Shown piece by piece: positions 42,690 through 48,461 of a DNA stretch of 48,461 nt. The stretch's first letter is position 1. Every line of letters starts with the position of its first letter. The notes below the pieces were generated by a model. That model did no database searches. It was not told the origin of the DNA and saw only the letters and a program-made list of their open reading frames with translations. Source of the DNA: an uncultured archaeon (GTDB taxonomy: Archaea; Thermoproteota; Bathyarchaeia; Bathyarchaeales; DTEX01); assembly GCA_938091805.1 (NCBI GenBank), contig CALKGV010000081.1, positions 1 through 48,461 of the forward strand, written 5' to 3'. The position numbers and the translations under genes are program-made.

Positions 42690-43976
42690 TTAGAGAATTC
42701 TTGCCTCTAAGTAGTTTTTTCGGGTTTCAACGATTTTAACCTTAATGATCCTTCCTAAGAGGTTATTTTCGCTTTTCACAACAATAGGCTTATAAGCGAA
42801 GTTTCTTCCAATCCATGAGTTGCCGCGGCCCTTCTCGTCTATTAGGATTTCTCCCTCCCAACCTAACCATCTAGCGTTTCTTTCAAATAAGATTTTGTTG
42901 GTAATCTCAGTTAACATTCGGCTTCTAAACACTATTTTTTTAGCGTCTACTTGCTTCATGCGTTCAGCCGGCGTGTTTGGCCTTGGGAAGAATTTAGATA
43001 TATTAACTATGTCCGGTTTAATCTCCTCAATAAGTCTCAGCGTTCTTTCAAATGCTTCCTTGCCCTCACTTGGGAAGCCGCAGATAACATCTGTGGCAAT
43101 AGTTACGTCCGGTATTTCTCTCCTGAAGGAATAGACAATGCTTTTAAACTCCTCAACAGTATACCTCCGATTCATCATTTTTAAAACATCGTTGTCCCCG
43201 CTTTGAACTGGTAAATGCAGAAACTTGAAAATCCGCCTATCTTTATAGGCGGATATCAGATCCGGAAGAATTTTTAATGTGTGATCTGGGTTCATCATAC
43301 CAACCCTTATAAAAAAGTTTCCCTCAATACTACAGCACTCTTTAAGCAAGGCTGCCAAGTTAGTTCCTATATCAAAACCATAGGCTCCATTATCCTGCGA
43401 TGTTAACCAAATCTCCTTAATGCCCTCTGAAATCGCCCTCTGCAATCTATCAACTATTGAATTGACCGGATATGAAAACAGTGAACCTCTAGCGAACCTA
43501 ACGCAGCAGAATGCACACGCACCGAGACAGCCTTCTGAGATGGGTATTATCTCAATAACTGGGCTAAGCCTGATGTGGGGTTCCTCAACCTTAACGGGTG
43601 GTTTCTCAGAGAAAAAGATTTTATTTCTCTCGCCTCTTTCAGCAGATCTTAATGCCAAAACAATCTTATTAATACTATGCGGGTCTAAAACGGCGGAGAA
43701 ATTTGGGGCAACTTTAATTATTAATTTAAGGTTTATTTTCGGAAGACAGCCGGTGATAATAAGCGGCTTGTTTAAAGCGCTTAATAGACGTAATCTCTCT
43801 AGCATGCGATCTTCAGTTGGCTTCTTGACCCCACATGTATTCACTAAAATAAAGTCGGCATCTTCAGGATTACTGGATATTTTATAACTAGAATTGCTTA
43901 TGTATGCAAGCATTATTTCGAGATCCGCCTTATTTGCCGCACAACCATAACTCTCCAAATAAACGCTTTTTTCCAT
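42690..43976 (-). CDS. tRNA 2-methylthio-N6-threonylcarbamoyladenosine synthase (MiaB-like, e-MtaB type)
   Basis: This is a radical-SAM methylthiotransferase. The N-terminal UPF0004 domain has three cluster Cys residues in 'YLESYGCAANKADLE', 'ILVNTCGVKKPTEDRM' and 'ITGCLPK'. The radical-SAM cluster Cys residues are in 'SEGCLGACAFCCVRFARG', and a TRAM domain closes the protein. Archaeal members modify t6A37 to ms2t6A37 in tRNAs reading ANN codons. I start at ATG 43976 (MEKSVYLESYGC), since the upstream 30 residues do not match the family. It is convergent with DUF72 with a two-base gap. Confidence 0.9.
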   Translation of the reverse strand: MEKSVYLESYGCAANKADLEIMLAYISNSSYKISSNPEDADFILVNTCGVKKPTEDRMLERLRLLSALNKPLIITGCLPKINLKLIIKVAPNFSAVLDPHSINKIVLALRSAERGERNKIFFSEKPPVKVEEPHIRLSPVIEIIPISEGCLGACAFCCVRFARGSLFSYPVNSIVDRLQRAISEGIKEIWLTSQDNGAYGFDIGTNLAALLKECCSIEGNFFIRVGMMNPDHTLKILPDLISAYKDRRIFKFLHLPVQSGDNDVLKMMNRRYTVEEFKSIVYSFRREIPDVTIATDVICGFPSEGKEAFERTLRLIEEIKPDIVNISKFFPRPNTPAERMKQVDAKKIVFRSRMLTEITNKILFERNARWLGWEGEILIDEKGRGNSWIGRNFAYKPIVVKSENNLLGRIIKVKIVETRKNYLEARIL

Positions 43977-44221
43977 GTTACCGCCCATGGAGGCTACAGA
44001 TTCAACGCCTAAGTTCTCCATAATCTTTAACATCCCTTTGTAACTCAACAAAAACATCGAAATCACTTATATAAGCTTAAACTCGACCATGTAATCCTTA
44101 AACTAAAATTTCAAATACTATGATAAGATATTTGAGGAAAATACTCATAACCTTTAGTAAGCGATCAACAACCCTATCCGATAGACTTATAAGTAAATGG
44201 CATAAACATGTTTAAATCATA

Positions 44222-44235
44222 TTTTTATATTAATA
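44222..44235 (+). promoter_or_regulatory. TATA-like element of the cdrS-ftsZ operon
   Basis: TTTTTATATTAATA lies about 50-60 bases before the TTG of the ribbon-helix-helix gene and contains the palindrome ATATTAAT. Since the first product is a DNA-binding protein, autoregulation here is possible. Confidence 0.45.
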
Positions 44236-44284
44236 TGCAGCAATTTATTGAATTTACTCACTCATTTTCTTCAAGGTGATCGGA

Positions 44285-44452
44285 TTGAAGCTCATTACAA
44301 TATATCTTCCAGAACCGTATCTAGAAGCTTTAGATGAGTTGGTGAATAAGCGATATTATCCTCACAGAGCTGAGGCTATAAGGGCGGCAATTCGAGATCT
44401 AATTGAAATTGAATTATGGGGACGGAAGCAACATGGCAAAGCTAGCAGATAA
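44285..44452 (+). CDS. Ribbon-helix-helix regulator (CdrS-like)
   Basis: A 55-residue gene starting at TTG directly behind AAGGTGATC. The product '[20 protein letters not shown]' continues '[20 protein letters not shown]', the CopG/NikR-type beta strand plus two helices that form DNA-binding dimers. It overlaps the ftsZ start by 20 bases, so the two are one operon. In haloarchaea a small RHH protein, CdrS, is co-transcribed with ftsZ2 and controls division genes. This gene has the same size, fold and position, which supports an equivalent role by inference. Confidence 0.85.
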   Translation: MKLITIYLPEPYLEALDELVNKRYYPHRAEAIRAAIRDLIEIELWGRKQHGKASR

Positions 44453-45548
44453 AGCATTACAGTATATGTGGAATGAGAACTTGCAGGGCGGTCTGCGGGA
44501 GCCAGGGTACTGTCGCATAACCGTTGTTGGTGTTGGCGGTGCAGGAAATAACACTGTAAATAGATTGATGGAGTCAGGCATAATTGGCGCGGAATGCATT
44601 GCAATTAATACAGACCTACAGCATTTAAATGCTACGCATGCTCATCAAAAAATCCTGATAGGTGAGAAGCTTACACGGGGACTTGGCTCAGGCGGGGATC
44701 CAAATATCGGCAGGGCTGCAATTGAAGAGTCAATAGAAAATGTGGAAAAAGTTCTAACTGATGTTGATGTAGTATTTGTGACAGCTGGAATGGGTGGTGG
44801 AACAGGGACAGGTGCGGCGCCAGTTGTGGCTAGACTTGCCCGCGAGAAGGGAGCAATAGTTGTAGGTGTAGTTACGATGCCTTTCAAGATAGAGAGGGGA
44901 AGAATAACTTACGCCCTCAAAGGATTAACTGAGATGCGAAGAGAATGTGACACCGTCATAGTAATAGATAACAATAAGTTAATGTGGCTTGTACCACACC
45001 TCCCAATAAATGAAGCGTTCAAAGTTGGGGATCAAGTTTTAGCTAATATGATAAAGGGGATCACTGAAGTCATATCTATGCCAAGCCTAATAAACCTAGA
45101 CTTCGCTGATTTCAGGACAATAATGAGGCGAGGCGGCGTCGCTATAGCAGGAGTGGGCGAGTCAAACGCACCCAATAGAGCTGAAGACGCTGTTCAGAAA
45201 GCCTTAAGGATGCCCCTGCTAGACATCGACTATAGCGGCGCAAATGGAGCCTTAATTCATGTTTCAAGCGATGAAAGCCTAACTATTGAGGAGGCAAATA
45301 GGGTTGGTGAGATCATAACTCAAATGATGAGCGAAGATGCCCTCGTCATCTGGGGTGCAAGGGTTGACCCAAGTCTGGCCGGGACCCTTAAGGTTACACT
45401 GGTTATGACCGGCGTTAAGTCGCCATATTTGCTGAGCGGCTTCGGGTCAAAGGCTGTTGAAGTATATGATTTAGATCCGGAAAAAACCTCGGAGAAACAG
45501 TTAAAATCTGATCTTAGCTTGCAGAAAATACCTATTTTGAGCGATTGA
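44433..45548 (+). CDS. ftsZ: Cell division protein FtsZ
   Basis: The protein is 371 residues. The GTPase is complete: '[18 protein letters not shown]', the tubulin signature '[15 protein letters not shown]' and the T7 synergy loop '[11 protein letters not shown]' with the Asp for GTP hydrolysis. The C-terminal domain ends in a short acidic tail. ATG 44433 is chosen; a TTG at 44403 is in frame but would lie deep inside the upstream gene. FtsZ polymerises into the division ring, so this organism does not rely on ESCRT/CdvB alone. Confidence 0.95.
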   Translation: MAKLADKALQYMWNENLQGGLREPGYCRITVVGVGGAGNNTVNRLMESGIIGAECIAINTDLQHLNATHAHQKILIGEKLTRGLGSGGDPNIGRAAIEESIENVEKVLTDVDVVFVTAGMGGGTGTGAAPVVARLAREKGAIVVGVVTMPFKIERGRITYALKGLTEMRRECDTVIVIDNNKLMWLVPHLPINEAFKVGDQVLANMIKGITEVISMPSLINLDFADFRTIMRRGGVAIAGVGESNAPNRAEDAVQKALRMPLLDIDYSGANGALIHVSSDESLTIEEANRVGEIITQMMSEDALVIWGARVDPSLAGTLKVTLVMTGVKSPYLLSGFGSKAVEVYDLDPEKTSEKQLKSDLSLQKIPILSD

Positions 45549-45551
45549 TCT

Positions 45552-46217
45552 CTAGCATATGCTAGATTTAGCAGATAAACTCCAAATCTTTTTTATTCTT
45601 AATATCAATGGGATTCCTTTACCAAAAGGCACGGTCAACCCCTTTCTTATCGCTTCAATAATATCATCAACGCTCGCTTCATCGTTTTCTATAATCGTAT
45701 AGGCTGAACCTAAAGTTTCAGGAATATGGGAGTCACTTCCAGCGGTCTGGGGTATGCGGTAGCGGACAGCAAATTTCTTGGACAAATATGTTAATGGAAG
45801 AAAAGGGAAAAGGGATGAGTTCACAACTTCTATTGCATCTAGACCCGAATCAATTATTTTTGGATTAAGCTTTACACCATCTTTAAAAAGTGCATAGGGA
45901 TGGGCAGCTATAGCTATCCCGCCAGCATCATGAATCCTTTCTATCGCTTCCTTAATGCTTAATCCCTTCGGTATGGGCGTTGTAATGTTTACGCCAAGTA
46001 AATGCCCGTGCTTCGTAGATGTTTCTATTCCAGGTATTATCAGAAGATCATTATCGCAGCTCTTAAGAATCTTTTCAGCTCCTTCAATGGTGTCATGATC
46101 GGTTATAGCCGCTCCATTCAGACCCCTCTTCCTCAGTTGATTAATTAGATCCGTTAGCGTTGTTAAGCCATCTTTAGAGTAGCAGGTATGAACATGCATG
46201 TCAATTTTTAATGGCAA
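45552..46217 (-). CDS. PHP-domain phosphoesterase
   Basis: All four PHP metal motifs are present: 'DMHVHTCYSKDGLTT', 'AITDHDTIEGAEKIL', 'IAIAAHPYALF' and 'AGSDSHIPETLGSAY'. At 221 residues it is a stand-alone domain, like small metal-dependent phosphoesterases (nucleoside 3',5'-bisphosphate or histidinol phosphate type). The start is TTG, with AAGGTAAGGA ahead. It follows metG by 20 bases on the same strand, so it is probably in its operon. The tail meets ftsZ convergently with a three-base gap. Confidence 0.88.
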   Translation of the reverse strand: MPLKIDMHVHTCYSKDGLTTLTDLINQLRKRGLNGAAITDHDTIEGAEKILKSCDNDLLIIPGIETSTKHGHLLGVNITTPIPKGLSIKEAIERIHDAGGIAIAAHPYALFKDGVKLNPKIIDSGLDAIEVVNSSLFPFLPLTYLSKKFAVRYRIPQTAGSDSHIPETLGSAYTIIENDEASVDDIIEAIRKGLTVPFGKGIPLILRIKKIWSLSAKSSIC

Positions 46218-46237
46218 CTTAATCCTTACCTTTTCAT

Positions 46238-48274
46238 CTAGCTTACTTTGCTTCCAGGGCTTATGGGTTTCTCTGGCTGTATAAAGACGACTTTTTCTCC
46301 ATCTTGCGCCGCCAGGATCATAACCTCAGATTCTATACCGAATATTCTTCTAGGTTTAAGGTTGGTCACAACCACGATATACCGTCCTTCAAGATCCTCA
46401 GTCCTATAGTATTTAGCTATTCCAGCCACAGCGGTCTTTAAATTGCCCCCGCCGACATCAATAGTTAATTTTAGAAGATTTTGCGACTTAGGCACGCTTT
46501 CAACCTTGACTATTTTACCTACACGCAAATCTAGCCTAGAGAAATCTTCCATCGATATCTTTTCCGAGCTGGACCTAACCTTTTCAAGATGCTCCTGCAG
46601 CTCATCCTCTGAAGCCTCGATTTTGCTGAATAGGGGCTCAGCATTCTTAATCTTATGGCCGGCTTGCAGCGACTTAACAGCATCGTCCCATGAGATTTTT
46701 TCAGGCAAATTCAGCAAATCACGGATCTTATTCGCAGTAAACGGAATGAAGGGCTCCAGCAAAATTGAGAGAGCCTTAACTATCTGGGCTGAAACATACA
46801 GCGTGTTTGCTGTTACCCTTAAATCTGCTTTAATTGTTTCCCAAGGCTTTTTCTCATTGAAATACCTGTTTCCAATGCGGCTTAATTCAATGGATTCGCG
46901 GAGCGCGAGCTGGAGCTGGAAATTACTTAGCGCATCGTTAACGGATTTAACCTTCTCCACAATTGCGTTTAGGACGCTTTTATCCAGATCATCTAGGTCC
47001 GTAGGCTTTGGAACTTCGCTATAGAAATAAGTGTTTATGAATTTTAATGTTCTATGGATAAAGTTCCCAAGCGTATCATTCAGGTCTGAATTTACCTTAT
47101 CAATAAAGATTTTCCATGTGAAGTCCGAATCCTTGGTTTCCGGGCGAATTGAGATTAATGTGTATCTCCAATAGTCAACCGGAAACATTTCAAGGGCTTC
47201 ATCTATCCACACGCCTATTCTGCGGCTTTTAGAAGACTTCTGCCCAGCGAATATTAGCCACTCGTTTGTGCAAACGTTCCATGGAAGATTATAATCCTCA
47301 TGAGTTGCCATTAGAAGCGCTGGGAATATTAAAGTGTGAAACGGTATATTGTCTTTACCAATGAAATATAGTGTCTTGGCATCTTTATTAAACCAATAAT
47401 CTTTCCATTTTTCACTATGGCCGTGCATTTTAAAGTATTCAATAGTTGCCGAAACATAACCTAAAACAGCATCGAACCAGACATAAATGGTTTTGTCCCC
47501 AGCATCCTTAAAGGGCGCCGGTATGCCCCACTTATTGTCCCTAGTTATAGGCCTAGGTTTCAAGCCCTCCTTCAGGAGGTTCAAGCTAAAGTTCCGCGCA
47601 TTGTCTGAAAGCTGCCTATTACCTTCTATATAAGCCAAGAGCTTACCCTCAAACTTAGGCATATCGAAATACCAATGCTTAACCGTTCTCATCGCTGGAG
47701 ATGCCCCGCAAATCGCACATTTAGGCTCCCCTAGCTTAGCGGGTTCCAAAAGGCGCCCACATTGCTCGCACTGATCGCCGCGAGCGCGCTCATATCCGCA
47801 GTAGGGGCATTTTCCCTCAACAAATCTATCAGGTAGAAAGCGCTGACATTTTGGGCAGAATGGCAGTTCATCTTCTCTCGTGAAAATATAGCCGTTCCGT
47901 TCTATTTTCAGCATCAAATTCCTTACGAATTCTTTATGAACTGGGCTTTCAGTCCTAGTATAATTATCGAATGATATGCCCCATTTCCTAAATAGCGTGG
48001 AAACAATTTCGTGATTTCTATCCGTGAGCTCTTTAGGCGATATATTCTGCCTTATTGCCTCGATTTCTATGGGTGTACCGTGCTCATCTGAGCCGCTTAC
48101 AAATATGACTTCGTTGCCTTTAAGCCTATAATAGCGGGCGATAACGTCCGCTGATAAAATTGGCAGCAAATTACCTAGATGAGGCACATGATTAATGTAT
48201 GGCCAAGCGGCCGTAACTAGGACTTTCCTGAGTTTAACGCACCTCCACAGCCAAAAAATAATCGTGAATCTCAT
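46238..48274 (-). CDS. metG: Methionyl-tRNA synthetase with C-terminal tRNA-binding domain
   Basis: The class I HIGH-type motif is in 'TAAWPYINHVPHLGNLLPIL'. A double zinc knuckle 'CPKCQRF', 'CPYCGYE', 'CEQCGRL' and 'CAICGAS' follows, and the KMSKS equivalent is 'AGQKSSKSRRIGVWID'. A C-terminal EMAPII/Arc1-like OB domain (about 570-678: 'LDLRVGKIVKVESVPKSQNL') binds tRNA. The start is unclear. A perfect GGAGGTG is followed after seven bases by CTC at exactly the family's first codon (xRKVLVTAAWPY). The nearest standard start is the in-frame ATG 48274 upstream, which I use here. Confidence 0.93.
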   Translation of the reverse strand: MRFTIIFWLWRCVKLRKVLVTAAWPYINHVPHLGNLLPILSADVIARYYRLKGNEVIFVSGSDEHGTPIEIEAIRQNISPKELTDRNHEIVSTLFRKWGISFDNYTRTESPVHKEFVRNLMLKIERNGYIFTREDELPFCPKCQRFLPDRFVEGKCPYCGYERARGDQCEQCGRLLEPAKLGEPKCAICGASPAMRTVKHWYFDMPKFEGKLLAYIEGNRQLSDNARNFSLNLLKEGLKPRPITRDNKWGIPAPFKDAGDKTIYVWFDAVLGYVSATIEYFKMHGHSEKWKDYWFNKDAKTLYFIGKDNIPFHTLIFPALLMATHEDYNLPWNVCTNEWLIFAGQKSSKSRRIGVWIDEALEMFPVDYWRYTLISIRPETKDSDFTWKIFIDKVNSDLNDTLGNFIHRTLKFINTYFYSEVPKPTDLDDLDKSVLNAIVEKVKSVNDALSNFQLQLALRESIELSRIGNRYFNEKKPWETIKADLRVTANTLYVSAQIVKALSILLEPFIPFTANKIRDLLNLPEKISWDDAVKSLQAGHKIKNAEPLFSKIEASEDELQEHLEKVRSSSEKISMEDFSRLDLRVGKIVKVESVPKSQNLLKLTIDVGGGNLKTAVAGIAKYYRTEDLEGRYIVVVTNLKPRRIFGIESEVMILAAQDGEKVVFIQPEKPISPGSKVS

Positions 48275-48369
48275 ACTTAAATACAACGGAAAATTCTGGG
48301 AAGGTTAGCCTTTAATTTTCCGGGCTTGTAGAAAAACTTTTGGGTGTGTTTTGGTCTCTTTCATTTGCC

Positions 48370-48461
48370 ATGGTTAAGTATAGCTTTAATGCTGGGTGGC
48401 GTGGGAGGGATGCTGCCTACAACAACGCGCTGAGGGCTCTTCTAGGAGTCTTATTCCCCTT
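48370..48461 (+). CDS. Start of an unidentified gene, cut by the window end
   Basis: From ATG 48370 the plus strand is open to the window edge for 30 codons (MVKYSFNAGWRGRDAAYNNA...). No strong ribosome binding site is seen, and the piece is too short to identify. It diverges from metG. Confidence 0.35.
   Translation, partial: MVKYSFNAGWRGRDAAYNNALRALLGVLFP

Noticed and set aside
46443-47024. 193-codon open frame on the plus strand
   Set aside because: Antisense to metG; Ser/Leu-rich composition with no recognisable domain.
1-48461. CRISPR arrays, rRNA genes or a provirus
   Set aside because: No regularly spaced repeats, no rRNA-like blocks and no phage structural or packaging genes were seen on reading through.

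Overview
The window is archaeal chromosome. Several markers point that way: Alba, an RPA-like OB-fold protein, ribosomal protein eS1 (S3Ae), Sec61beta, two Sm-like proteins, archease, a DUF2070 membrane protein, the archaeal homocysteine-synthesis genes, a tRNA with bulge-helix-bulge introns, and many TTG/GTG starts behind GGAGGTG-type ribosome binding sites. The mix of FtsZ-based division, DUF39/NIL-ferredoxin homocysteine synthesis and a PPi-type phosphofructokinase fits an anaerobic TACK-type lineage such as Bathyarchaeia. That placement is inference; no rRNA is present to prove it.

Bases 1-9300 are accessory and partly decayed. They hold a fragment of aldehyde:ferredoxin oxidoreductase, a surface-anchored protein, tRNA-Pro(CGG), a frameshifted uroporphyrinogen-decarboxylase-family remnant, a membrane-anchored GH43-like glycosidase, a truncated secreted protein, an intact GH2 glycosidase and a VapC (PIN) toxin remnant.

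Bases 9300-25000 are dense housekeeping: a PAC2 protein, SmAP, a sugar-1-phosphate nucleotidylyltransferase, flavodoxin, nucleoside hydrolase, thioredoxin reductase, archease and MarC. A tight three-gene operon follows (DUF39-CBS, NIL-ferredoxin, UPF0280) that matches the sulfide-dependent route from aspartate semialdehyde to homocysteine. Next comes a tRNA-Arg(UCG) interrupted by two introns, then an SDR, a TPR protein, MscS, two DUF131 membrane proteins, a GNAT, an RPA and Alba.

Bases 25000-34400 hold DUF2070, an internally deleted IS605-type element, an Sm-like protein, an unlisted 59-residue Sec61beta gene downstream of pyrG, a PPi-type PFK, a PfkB sugar kinase and serS. Two adjacent miniature inverted-repeat elements with perfect target duplications sit directly upstream of the eS1 promoter.

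Bases 34400-48461 hold a nucleotidyltransferase, DUF2095 and a 575-residue membrane protein whose motif order and architecture resemble eukaryotic ribophorin I (OST1). A decayed TnpB element follows whose right end abuts that gene's stop codon. After it come a ferredoxin, a coupled pair of a Cys-less asparagine-synthetase-like protein and a histone-deacetylase-family amidohydrolase, purB, DUF72, a MiaB-like methylthiotransferase, a 55-residue ribbon-helix-helix protein overlapping ftsZ (a CdrS-FtsZ arrangement), a PHP phosphoesterase, and metG, which lacks a usual start codon behind its Shine-Dalgarno. The window ends in the first codons of an unidentified gene.
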